Shown: piece after piece, positions 54,187-64,000 of the stretch
Layout of the letters: the number at the start of each line of letters is the position of its first letter
How positions within the stretch are numbered: position 1 is the stretch's first letter
From: Mastigamoeba balamuthi
Taxonomy: Eukaryota > Evosea > Mastigamoebida > Mastigamoebidae
Assembly (NCBI GenBank): GCA_902651635.1
Contig: CACRSC010000231.1
Location: forward strand, 56,024 to 120,023
Direction: 5' to 3'
Length of the DNA: 64,000 nucleotides
Program-made: the position numbers and the translations under genes
Notes under the pieces: generated by a model
What the model was told of the DNA's origin: nothing
Seen by the model: only the letters and a program-made list of their open reading frames with translations
Databases searched by the model: none

Positions 54187-57046
54187 ATGGAGAAGAAGCG
54201 GGAGCACCACGATAGCGCCCAAACCCCGAGGGAGCTCAAGAGGCAGAAGACTGAGCCCCTCGCTCCGGAGACAACGGAGGACCAGCATACGACGCCGCCG
54301 CCGGCAACGGCAATCACGTCTGGGCCAAAGCTCCCGCCGACGCCTCCCGGCACGCCCGACTCGAACGCGTACCTCGTGCCCCCGGACCTCGAGGCTGTCG
54401 CCCGCACGCGCCCGCTCCTCGCGTCCTGGCGCGCGTGGCTAGGGAACCAGGAGCACTGCGACGACGTCGCCGCGAGGGTGAAGCAGCGCGGGACGATGGT
54501 GTTCGCGGGGCAGCGCTCGGGCTCGGGCAAGACGCTCTACGGGCAGCTGCTCCACAGGCCCCCGCAGAGGGCGCTCGAGTCCCTCATGAGCAGCATCGCG
54601 GAGAGCCCTGTCATCAGCCGCGAGCGTGACGCGTTGGTCATCGAGCGGTGCACACTCTGTTGTCTCCACCCCCCCCCCCACTTTCCCCTCCTTTGGCGCG
54701 TCTGAACAGGGCTGGGCGGGCTTACCAGCATCCTGTCGGCACGGTACCTGGTGGTCGACCTGAGGGAGATGAATCCGCACCTCGGGTCGCTGGACTGCGC
54801 TCTCCGAGAGATCGTGTGGCGGTCCGCTGTCGAGCAGGTCATCCTCGGCCCTGGCTCCGATGTCGCCGCTCGGGTGGCGCACAGGGACAAGTGGCACGCG
54901 GCAGATCACTCTTCAAAGGAGAAAGTTGGGGAGGGACAAGTGGCACACGGCTTTCACTCTGAGACGAGGCTCACTTGCTCGAACGGCCTGACAGGAGGGA
55001 GAAGGGGTCGCTCCAGCTGATTATGGAGGAGATCCGGGCGCTCACGGGCAGGTCATTTGTTGTTCACTTTGACGAGGTCAACTCCCTCAAGGACGACAAG
55101 TACGCCGGGTACTTCGGGCCCATTGAGGGTCTCCTCCAGGAGCACAGAACCCTCTCCCGCTACTACGCCTTCTGGAGCCAAGTGCGCTGTTGTGCACTGT
55201 TGACAGTCCCGTGTTCTTATTCCCCTTAGGTCCACTCGCTAGTGCTCACCAAGGACATGTTCGTGTACTGCTCAGGCCTCGACGCCAGCATTGCCCTCGT
55301 GGGAGGCGGCGCGCTGTCATACGTGGGCCTCAGGCCACCTGGAATTGCTGTTCAGGTGGTGCTCGGGGCGTTGGGCCCTGAAGACGTTGTCGAGACGATG
55401 AAGCTCACGCACCTCCGCGAACGCGAGGGCATTTGCACCACGCGGGAGACCATTGCGTCGTTCATAGGGTTCTCCGACGACGACTCCCTGCTGCGGTTTG
55501 CCACGCGGCTCGTCAAATACAGCGGAGGGCTCGCCAGGGCCGTGCGCTACATCCTCGACTACATCTGCAGACGCCTCGCTGCGGAGCGCAAGGTCCTGCC
55601 GCCCGAGCAGCACTATGCGCCCGACGACGCCTACATTGATGCGTTGTTCAATCAGGAGAACGAGTTGGCCACGAGGTCGGGCATGCCTGCGACGCGCGTG
55701 ATGTCGTTCGTCAGGGACCGCGGAGCTTTCGACCCTGTTGTGCCATTGCTTCTTTGGATGTCGCTCCTCGGCGTGGACATTGAGGTGCAGTTTGAGGTAC
55801 TTCGTCGTTGCTCATTCCCTCAAGTGCATTCTGCCGTTGTCAGCAGATGACCCACGGTGTTATTGCTCCCTCCCAGATTTCTGTCGCAGGGAGGATGCGC
55901 AGAATCGTGGAGCTTGCGACAGACCTTATTGGGTGCACCATCGCCCAGGGGAAGGGACAGGAGACGTTCAGGATCGTTTTCGGGGACATGGACATTCGCG
56001 CCCTCCTGACCGAGGGCAGCGGCCTGTACTCGCCGGTCCTGCGAAGGGCGTACGATTTGAGGCGAAGTGGCGTGGTGAACAAAGGAGAGCTTCTGCAGTC
56101 GGTCGAGCAGGAGTTGTTCTTCAAGCTCCTCTACGTCTGCACTGCCGCAGGCAGCAGGAGCACCCACTTCGGTCAGTTCTCGTTCTCCCCCTGCACAAAA
56201 AGCGCTCTCCCGGCCCAGCACACTGCTTAACGCATGTCACAGGCGAGATGTGGCCTGGGCTAAAAGGGATGGGGCTTCCGGAGGAGATCTGGAACGCCGA
56301 GCTCACTCTTAACATCAAGTTGCCGCACTACACGCTGCCCCAGATCAACGGCAATGTCAAAGAAGTGCGTACAGCAATCCAACATCCACCACGAGCTGCC
56401 TCTTACCGCGCTAAGCAGGACCGAAGCAGTGAAATCCAAGCCGGTACGCTCAGCGTGGAGGAGATGGCAGTGCGTCCGCAGGACTGGAAGTGCCTATTTG
56501 ATGCGGGCTACGTTGTCGAGTCCAGCTGCGGGTCATTCCTCCCACATTCCGAGTCTGTGGACGGCCTGTACGCCAAGCCGCCTCTTCTCGTGGGGGTGCA
56601 GCACAAGGAGTTCGGGGCAGACTGTGCCGATGAGGAGACGTACGCATCGGACATCACGGCGGAGATTCGGAAGATGGAACTCATGTGGAAAAGCGGAGGT
56701 GCCGCCATTGAGACTGCCATGGACGAGCGCTACCCCCTCCGTGTTCTCATGCTCATTGCTCCAAACCCCCCGCGCTGGGGCGACCTGCCGCACATCCTGG
56801 GGCCCGGAGCCCACGGCATTGGCCCTCGTAGCCGTGTGGTAAGTGGCTGGAAGGCTCTGTGTAGATAGCCATCACTTAAGCCGTTCTTGTGAACTGCAGG
56901 CCGTTCCCGATAGGATGTGGGTCGTGTTTCTGCACGGAAAGCCTCTCGAGAGCTCGTTTGGGAAAGACCAGGTCAAGTTGCTCCAGGAGATCGCCGACGC
57001 CAGGCCTGTCCCGCAGAATTCAGCTGTGCCACTGTTGATCGCGTAG
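54187..57046 (+). CDS. Crinkler/RHS-type P-loop NTPase with C-terminal REase-like nuclease domain, putative
   Basis: Seven exons (54187-54625, 54710-54890, 54995-55181, 55230-55796, 55847-56171, 56243-56838, 56900-57046) join in phase to 813 aa. The N-terminus is charged with a possible nuclear signal (RELKRQKTE) and a Pro/Thr-rich stretch. The NTPase has Walker A GQRSGSGKTLYG, Walker B SFVVHFDEVNSL, and the post-NTPase pattern DMFVYCSGLDASIALVGGGA typical of Crinkler and trypanosome RHS proteins. Near the end, DWKCLFDAGYVVESS and SVDGLYAKPPLLVGVQHKEF fit the D...(E/Q)xK layout of restriction-endonuclease-fold nucleases in these proteins. RHS/Crinkler proteins are linked to mobile elements and, in some pathogens, to secreted effectors; no signal peptide is seen here. 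The start lies 146 bp from the transposon end. Splice sites for exons 1-3 are my best fit; the ATG at 54139 is an alternative. Confidence 0.68.
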
Positions 57047-57299
57047 TTCGCTTGCTGTGGAACGCTTGACCCGCAGTGAATCTGCCACTGTTTTCAAACT
57101 GGTTCTCTTGACCCAACCGGACAATACAACGAGACTGAGTTGGCCACGAAGCACGGAGCCGGTGGTCTGAGAGGGGGTGTTGGCTCACTGCCGAGCCATA
57201 GTATACTCATGTCCCCAAAGGTCTGGATTGCCCACCCCGCCATTTAGGAGCCCCTGCGACCCAGCCGCAGTCTCGCAGCCCACTCTGGACGCAGCAGGG

Positions 57300-58866
57300 T
57301 CACCAGATGTGGTAGGGGGCCACGAAGGGCGTCGTGAGCAGCTTCTCGACGAACGCGCCCGCAGAGGCCCCGGCAGCGCCGTCGCGGACGGGGGCAGCAA
57401 AGAGCTCCCAGGGGACCCAGCTGGAGGTCAGCGTGCCCCCGTAGGCCCCCCACGCCCCGCTGCCCTGCGCGTGCAGCAGCAGCCGCCCGTACATCTCGCA
57501 GCGCGTGTCCATGCCCAGCGTCACCATCGACGCCCCGCGCTCGGCCTGCGCGGCCTCGAACAGCGCCCAGAGCTCGGCCTCGCGCCCGCGCTCGCAGAGC
57601 GGGGAGCTCTGGCCCAGCATCCGCGCGCTGCCGTCGCCCGCGTACATGGGCATCAGCGGGCCCAGCCACCGCGCAGCTGCCCAGCACGCGCTCTCGACCC
57701 AGCGGGCGAAGCGCTCCGGGTAGGCGCAGACGACGTCGAGCAGCTCGGCGCCCGCGAGGACGTCGCCCGTCGCGGGGTCGCGGACGACGCGGTAGCCCTC
57801 GAGCGTCGCCGCGGGGCAGAGGTCGACGGTCCCCGAGGCCGCCCACTGCTCGCGGAGCCGCTGCTGGACACGCCGGAGCTCGGCAGCGTCGCGGAGGGGC
57901 GTCACGCGGGCGCTGCGCCGGGGCAGGGCGTAGCAGCCGACCAGCACGCGCGTGGTGCGCACGTGGACGACGCCGGGCATCAGGCGCACACGCTTGAGGC
58001 TCCGGGCGTTGTCGCGGTCGACCACCAGCCACAGCACCGTCGGCAGCGCGTCCGCGGGCGTCGCTGCCACCGCCTGTGCGAGGGGCCCCCCACGCTGGCT
58101 GGTCAGCCAGCAGCCACGCAGCACAGAGCAGGAGAGCAGGGAGGGATTGATCGGGGTAACACATCCCCTGCTTCATTCGGAATTAGAAATCGATCTGTGG
58201 TAAGTTCAACGCTGTCTTTGCCGCTTCGAATTCCTATTTTGTCGCTAAAAATGGACCCTCGATCGTTATTGTTATTGCGAGGGCTGAGGGGACACAACAA
58301 AGAGGAGGCAAGCGCTCTGCGAGAATCAACTCTTGCTGAGCCTTTGGGAACCGAAAAGGCACCCCAACCCACCCCACGCGGAACAGACGAAAGAGAGACG
58401 ACCCCCGGCACTGCATGCGAACCCCCCACAGCCACCCCCTCGGAGGCAGGCAGACCTCGCGGTAGAGGCGGACGCCTTCGGTCATGACGGCAGCGCCGAT
58501 GCCGTGAGCGGCAGCCCTGCCCCGGGAGGCGAAGCAGAAGAGGTAGGGCGCGTGGGCCTCGGGGGCGTCGCCAGCGCAGACGCAGGCGAGGCCCAGGAGC
58601 TCGCCCGAGCCCCTGCGGCGGCACTCGAGGGTGCAGGCGGGGGCGTGGCGGCTGGCGATGCGGCGGAGGAGGTCGGGGAGGCCCAGGAGGCGGCAGAGGA
58701 CGCCCTCTGTGCCCCACACGGCGCCCCCCAGCAGCGCCACCGCCTCGGCCCCCTCGATGCCCTCCACCACACGCATCTCCAGGGCCCCCTCCTCCTCCTC
58801 CTGCTCCTCCTGCGGGAGGGCGTCCTGCACGCCCGAGGCATCGTCGCCCTCGCCCCTCGGGTCCAT
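57300..58866 (-). CDS. GNAT-fold N-acetyltransferase-like protein
   Basis: Two exons, 58456-58866 and 57300-58073, 394 aa. After an acidic N-terminus, GELLGLACVCAGD, a GRAAAHGIGAAVMTEGVRLY segment (GNAT motif A, acyl-CoA pyrophosphate loop with degenerate R-G-x-G-I-G) and TVLWLVVDRDNARSLK (the motif B strand with the D-x-N step) fit the GNAT fold. A second half (residues about 200-394) may be another, diverged GNAT domain (VVRDPATGDVLAGAELL, ASMVTLGMDTRCEMYGRLLL), as in tandem GNAT proteins. Substrate unknown. The donor is gtctgc; the intron ends gcacag. The intron (58074-58455) shares sequence with the flanks of the transposon at 51.3-54.0 kb, showing a duplicated, decayed paralogue there. 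Confidence 0.6.
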
Positions 58867-59392
58867 CGCTCTGGTGGGCGCTGCTGGTTGTTTCGGTTGC
58901 TGTTGTGTTGTGCGGACAAACCGCAAGCACAATCTTAGAAATAGGCAGAGAGGGGCGAAAATGCAGATCTGCACGGAAAACGGACAATGACGTCGTGGTG
59001 CCACGGCGTCCCTTCGGTGATCTCCGTGGAGCTTCCATGCACCTGAGCTAGCTTAGTGGCGAAAGAGCACGGGCAACAAGTCTCTGTGGGGCCTTGAGTC
59101 CAGCTGTGCTGGCAACGGTGCCTCATGGAGAAAAATGAAGAGTGACATGTCACCTTTAGAGTGCTCTGTAAGGAAGTGTGTGCACGGTGTGTTTGTGGTA
59201 AGAAACGGTCTGCTCGCTAAATTTGTTCGTTGTGGTGGCTGAGATAAATGTGTTCTCACATTGATATTTGAGTAAACACAGTATCGATTGTTGGACCTTC
59301 CCTAACAGAGTAATTTCGACCACTCAGATATTATCGCAGGTAAATATCCCAATCGCGCAAAATATCCAGCCGGTAGATATCGCACACTACAA
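58867..59392. other. Divergent upstream region
   Basis: It holds the promoters of the GNAT-like gene (minus) and the MYND gene (plus). AT-richer from about 59200 with ATATC repeats near 59330-59385. No gene was seen. Confidence 0.4.
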
Positions 59393-60845
59393 ATGCGGCG
59401 GTGTGCCTGCCGCGACGCGCTGCTGGTCAAGCACGAGCTCAACGGGGATGCGGCGTGCGCCTCTGTCTACCTGACGGACATGGGGCGGCTGTCGTCGGAG
59501 CCCAGCGCTGCGGACATGGGCCACCGCGAGCTGGCGCTGGTCGCCGCCTTCGCCTCCCGCTACCCCGACGCCCCCGAGCCCCTCTGCCCCGGCGACGCCG
59601 ACCTCTCCCTCCTCCCCGGCCAGCTCGTCCACGACTGGATCGCCTTCCCCCGCCCCGCTGCCCCCGGTGCGTCGCCCCTCGTCCCTGACGTGGCGTCGCC
59701 CTTCTGTTTCTCTCTCAGTTTCTCTCTCTCTCGTCACTCTGCGGGGGTGCTCGCTCTCTCTCTTGTCGGAAGCGTGTGACAGCGCGCTGTCAGATGTGAC
59801 GTGGCGCTGTGGATCTGTGCGGTTTTGACCGTTATTTTCTCTCTAGAATCAATTGCTGTTGCGTTGGTCCTGCCTCTTTGTTGCTCTGCTTTTGTTCGTA
59901 TCCACTTGATTCAATTGACCCCTCCCTCATTGCCGCGGAACAGCTAATAATCTTATGCTCGTGATATGCCTGAATCAATTGTGGAAGGAACAAATCCTGC
60001 TATTCTGCCTGATTCATTGCTCTGTACCTGTTTCTCGCTCTGCCCGTGCTCGCTGGCCGTACTCCCTCTCCCTTTTCGTCGGTGGTGCTCTTCTGTGCAC
60101 GCTGCTCGAGCAGTGCGGCCACGCTGTGGCTCCGGGGCTTGCGTGCCTGGCCTCCGTTTGAGCTTTGTGAGATTTCAATTGATGCTGCGCCCCCTCGCGT
60201 TTGCTGCCTCTGCTCACGCCCGTGTGGGCCCTTCGGGCAGACGTGTGGAAGTCGCTGCGCATCCGCGGGTGGCCTGCGTTCGAGGAGCTGCTGTCGCTGG
60301 GCCCCCGCATGCGCTCGATGGCCAAGTCGGGCCGCCTGGTGGCCCGCATCTTCTGCTGGCCCACGCGCGACGTCGTCTGGGCGCCCTCCGAGGCCCACGC
60401 CATCCTGACCGGCGTCTGCGCCCTCTGCGGCGCCCCCTCGCGCTCGGCCGACACCTCGGCGCTGCTGCCCGGCTGCTGCGAGCACCGCCTGCCCGGCGCC
60501 GAGGGCACCGTCACCGCCTGCTGCCCGCAGCACCTCGACGCCGTCCTCGACTGGCACTCGCAGACCTGCCCCGTCCACGCCACCCGCGCCCCTGCCGCCC
60601 CTGCCACCGCCGGAGACGAGCAGGACCCGTACGAGACGTCGAGGGACGACTACGTGGCGTTCTGCTCGCTGGCCGAGTGCAGCGCGAGGGAGGAGGGGCG
60701 CGCGGAGTTGGAGGACGGCAGCGGCAGGCGGAGGAGCAGATTCCGGCGGTGCGCGAGGTGCAAGGTGGCCGCGTACTGCTGCCGCGAGCACCAAGCCGCG
60801 GACTGGCCGCACCACAAGACCGTCTGCAAGCCCTCCACGAGCTGA
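59393..60845 (+). CDS. MYND zinc-finger protein
   Basis: Two exons, 59393-59666 and 60241-60845, 292 aa with exact phase. The C-terminus is a MYND finger: CSLAEC, then FRRCARCKVAAYCCREHQAA and DWPHHKTVC, with the C-C...C-C...H-C ligand order of the family, followed by CKPSTS and stop. The middle has more Cys/His (CALCGAP, CCEHRLPG, CCPQHLD, CPVH), a second possible zinc-binding region. MYND fingers bind proline-rich peptides and sit in regulatory proteins; no SET domain is visible. The 574-bp intron contains four CAATTG motifs. The first exon's start (MRRCACRDALL) is the first in-frame ATG but the real start could be upstream. Confidence 0.8.
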
Positions 60846-61198
60846 GGCCGGGCGGGAAGGCTCCTCCCCGAATCAATTGTGTATTTAAATACGCCGTGCT
60901 ACCTACCACTCGCCCTGGTTGTCTCGTGCCAGAACTGTGTTGAATTGTTGAGCCAAATTGCCATAAGTTCTCTGTTGTGTCTCAGTTGTGTTTGATGCCT
61001 TGTGTGTAGCACATAACCCCTTTGCAGGCTCCTTTGTCCCAGACCGCGTTGATGGTGTGATGATGGCAGAACAGTGCACCAGACTCTCTCTTGCTCGGAA
61101 GACAAGCTCTCTGAGTTCTCTTATCTTTCTACATCTCAGGGGACCCCCCCACAGTGCGGATGGGCCCGCCAATGGTTCACTCGCAGTCGCGGTTCGCC
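60846..61198. other. Intergenic between convergent genes
   Basis: 3' flanks of the MYND gene (plus) and the GH16 gene (minus). No gene was seen. Confidence 0.4.
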
Positions 61199-62738
61199 TC
61201 AGACATGCTGAACAGTGAACGTCTCCCAGTCACCGGGGACCACGCTGGACGCCAGCAGGATGCGCGGGTGGGCGGCCGCCTGCAGGTACCTGCCGTTGGT
61301 GGTCCTGAACATCCACTGGCCGTCGCCCTTGTACTCCGGGAAGAAGGACTCCCGGTCGCCAGCCCTGGCGCGGTCGCACGTGACCGCGTGCGTGTGGGGG
61401 TTGGCGCTGAGGTACTTGCCGCGGAAGCTCTTGAACACGACGGCCCCAGGCTTCACCGGGCTGTTCTCGACGGTGAACACCTCCTTCTCCTGCGCCCTCG
61501 CCCTGTCGACGCTGACCGGCCCGCCGCGCCGTGCGCTCACGTACGTGTTGAAGAACGAGCGCAGGCTCACGCGGCCCAGCAGCTCGCCGGCGGTCGGCGC
61601 GGTGGCCGGCTGGAAGACCCTGATGGACGCGATGTCCCAGTAGGCCTCGCGGAACGCAGCGGGGTTGTTCTTGACGTACTCGCTGCACGTCTTCCACTGC
61701 GCGGCCTCTGCGGGGCACGCGGCAGCGAACGTCTCGCCGGCCCAGTCGCCGCAGAACGCCAGGTTGACGACGACCTTGAGGTTCGCGAAGAAGCTGCTGG
61801 GGCAGTTGCTCCCGAGCGCGAACTTGGCGTAGGGCACGCCCCAGCCCGCGGGGTCGGGGCAGTCGGAGACCAGGTCCGCGGGGACCTCCGAGTGCGTCCA
61901 GAACCACACGGCGATCTGCTCGCCGGTCCACAGCGTTGCCCACACGCCGCCGCCGCGCCTGTTGAGCGCCGCGCCGAACGTGTTGTCGGGCGCCACGATG
62001 CCGCAGCCCTGGTTGACGAACTGGTCCTTGGCCGCCACCCAGCAGTTGGTCGCGGGCGTCCCCTTGGGCGTCCCTGTCGACCAGTTGCCCCGGAACGCGC
62101 TCGTCGGCTCGCCGGCCTGGTCGCAGCCCTCCTTCGTGTGCAGCGTCATCGCGTTGGCCGTCGCGTTGTGCACGTTCTCGATGATGTCGATCTCGCCGCT
62201 GTCGGGCCAGTTGGGTCCGTACTGCCCCCGAGCAACAGTGGCGTCAAAGGGAGTGCACACCGAAAAACCGACGGAAAAGGGCCCGAAACCGGTGCGGAAT
62301 TCGCGGGCACTCGCACCATCCAGAACGCGGGCCACGTGGCGCAACCCGTGGGCATGTGGTTGAGGTCGAGGACGAAGAGGCCGGTGTTGAACGAGCTCTT
62401 GGACTCGATGCGCACGGACCCGCGCCCGCTGCCCGTGGAGAGCGACCAGCTGTCGGCCCGCATGATCGAGCGGTCCCCGATGTTGCTGATCAGCCCCCAC
62501 GCGGTCGCCTCCTGCCTCGACGTGTAGTACACGTACCCGTGGGTCGGGTCCGAAGCGTTCGCGAAGCTGTCAAGTGCTGTGAGTGCAACGAGAGCGACAG
62601 GAGGGGGAGAAGAGGAGGGGGAACGCACTCAAAGTGGTCCCAGAAGGACGGCCCCTTCCACGTTTCATTCAGCACGTAGCGACCGCTCGCCACTGCAGTG
62701 GTGGCTGCGACGAGTACACTGAGAAGCCCTGCCCTCAT
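61199..62738 (-). CDS. Secreted GH16 endo-beta-1,3(4)-glucanase fused to a fascin-like beta-trefoil
   Basis: Three exons, 62629-62738, 62317-62566 and 61199-62221, 460 aa. A signal peptide (LLSVLVAATTAVASG) is followed by the GH16 fold: FWDHF, DPTHGYVYYTSRQEATAWGL, SVRIESKSSFNTGLFVLDLN, TWPAFWM, then YGPNWPDSGEIDIIENVHNA, where GEIDIIE is the ExDxxE catalytic motif (about residues 131-136), and NCWVAAKDQFVNQGCG. This is the fungal-type laminarinase subgroup that cuts beta-1,3/1,3-1,4 glucans. From about residue 330 the chain becomes fascin-like: SFFNTYVSARRGGPVSVDRA, SFRGKYLSANPHTHAV, WMFRTTNGRYLQAAAH. The beta-trefoil probably binds carbohydrate. It fits digestion of fungal or bacterial food or wall remodelling. 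Donors are gtgcgt and gtgcga. Confidence 0.93.
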
Positions 62739-64000
62739 TCCCTCTGGCTCTCTTCAGGATGGCTATGGAGTGTATGTTGCTTCTAATGCAGCTGTAATGA
62801 AATGCGTCAGTCTTACAACTCCGTCCACAACCGAATCGGCTCAACAGAAGTGCAGGAAACGTTCACGAATTCGGCCCATTCTGGCACTGCACTTCAGTGC
62901 TCCTCTTTCCAAGCCCCTTAGTCCACTAGAATGACTCATCATCCGTTTTGCTTTGTCCATTTCCTGTTGTTTTTTCGTGCACCTCTGCTGTGCTCTCTGT
63001 CCGCGAGCACGTGACCCTGTTGTGCCGCAAAGAAGTTCCCCTGCGCTGCAAAGAGCCGACTCCCGCTTGGACTACAATCGCCGGAAATGCATCTGAGCGG
63101 GGTAGAGTGTTTTTGTGTCTTGTTTCTCTGCTAACCGTCGTTGCCGCTTTTCGAACGCTTCACATGGGTTTTGTTGCTGACTGATCCCCCAGTCTCGACA
63201 GTCCACTCTGGTGCAGTCGACCTATGAGAGTGGTGGGATGCGCACGTGGACTGACTGAGAGGTGGCTATCGGGCTGGGGAAAACAGGAAGACAGGAGCCC
63301 TTCTGCTTGCGGCTTCCGTTCCAAGCAGCAACGGCAACCCAGTGCCCGAAGCCAAGTCAAAGGAGAGCAGCTCAGCCTCCCGTAGTGCACTCGGGAGTGT
63401 CGTATGAGAGCGGGCAGGGGCAAAACGGCCAAGTGAGAACGCCAATCTTCACATGGCTGCCGCATCTGGGCAGCGCAACGAATTCCCTGCATTTACCCTC
63501 TGGGCCATTGAGCCAACAGCGTCGTCGGCACACAGTGGGAGCGGCGAGCCAGGTCCCAATGTCGCCGCGGGGCGCTGCCCGGCGTGAGTGTTCTATGCCG
63601 AACGTCTCGCGGGGGAAACATAGAGCAGCCCTCTGCAGGTGATCACCGGAGCTCTGCGCAGCAGCAGCCCCCGTTCCTTCCTCGCGCACTCGCTGCCTCG
63701 CGCGCACCGGTCAGGACACGATGGCCTCTCCTGCTGCCGGGGGCACGCACCGCTGCCGCAGGCTCGCCAATGGCGGGCCGAGGGCCGTGCGTGCGCGTGG
63801 CAGAGAGACCGGTCTCGATCAGCTGCGACTCCTCGCCCGTCCAGCAGCAGCGCGTCGGGGGTCCGCCTCCAGCGGCGAATCTGAGCGACGACTGCGGAAC
63901 GACACGCACCTCGACGCCGTCCCCCGACCCGACTCGTCACAAGCCGCACGACGCTCATCGTCCTTCTTTCTCTTGTCGTTGCGGGGGGGGGGGGGGGGGG
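62739..64000. other. No supportable gene; ends in an 18-base G run
   Basis: Upstream region of the GH16 gene, then about 1 kb of mixed sequence without recognisable protein or RNA. The last 18 bases (63983-64000) are all G; whether it continues past the window or is a contig-end artefact cannot be seen. Confidence 0.4.

Noticed and set aside
62948-63960. Short frames near the window end
   Set aside because: No conserved segments, no consistent splice signals, and Arg/Ser/Pro-rich composition.
63983-64000. Telomere at the G run
   Set aside because: A plain G run of 18 has no telomere-like unit; a homopolymer or contig-end artefact is more likely.

Overview
This is nuclear DNA from a GC-rich, intron-bearing microbial eukaryote. 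Genes are compact and split by short introns of mostly 40-400 bp with GT-AG or, unusually often, GC-AG ends. Recognisable genes include eIF2-gamma, the splicing factor Crooked-neck/CRNKL1, a p24 cargo receptor, a Tctex-type dynein light chain, gelsolin, and a DIL-domain protein. The rest of the gene set (SAM + TKL kinase, membrane adenylate cyclases, a CudA/Spt23-like factor, a perilipin-like protein, GH16 with fascin) suggests an amoebozoan. The dynein light chain hints that the organism has, or had, a flagellum. The lineage is inferred from gene content only; no marker was searched.

Layout. 0-14 kb is a run of minus-strand genes: gelsolin/severin (cut by the window start), perilipin-like, eIF2-gamma, SAM-TKL pseudokinase, and CRNKL1, whose N-terminus lies in a 643-base assembly gap. 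15-25 kb: p24/TMED and a PH-domain protein (plus), a CudA/Spt23-like factor (minus), a 1,029-bp exact duplication that is an unmerged contig overlap, and a DIL-domain protein (minus). 25.4-28.5 kb is an AT-richer island with decayed coding exons unlike the host genes. 28.5-33.3 kb is a 1,482-aa secreted GH2 glycosidase. 34-39 kb holds two paralogous transmembrane adenylate cyclases, head to head; one carries a frameshift. 39-46 kb: a P-loop NTPase, the Tctex light chain, and a 995-aa protein ending in a Ulp1-like domain with Ser at the catalytic Cys position. 46.5-50.8 kb: two tandem intronless IRE1/RNase L-like kinases without a luminal domain. 51.3-54.0 kb: an AT-rich DNA transposon with about 85-bp terminal inverted repeats, a 4-bp target duplication and eight copies of a perfect 12-bp palindrome, inserted in the remnant of a GNAT-like gene whose intact paralogue is at 57.3-58.9 kb. 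54-64 kb: a Crinkler/RHS-type NTPase-nuclease, the GNAT-like protein, a MYND-finger protein and a secreted GH16-fascin beta-glucanase; the last 1.2 kb holds no gene I can support.

The genes do not form one pathway. The most unusual points are the frequent GC-AG introns, the palindrome-studded transposon, the duplicated cytosolic IRE1-like kinases, and three enzymes with changed catalytic residues (TKL kinase, Ulp1-like domain, IRE1-like KEN regions). Exon joins were chosen by eye from splice signals, reading phase and family conservation; for most genes the summed exon length is an exact multiple of three.
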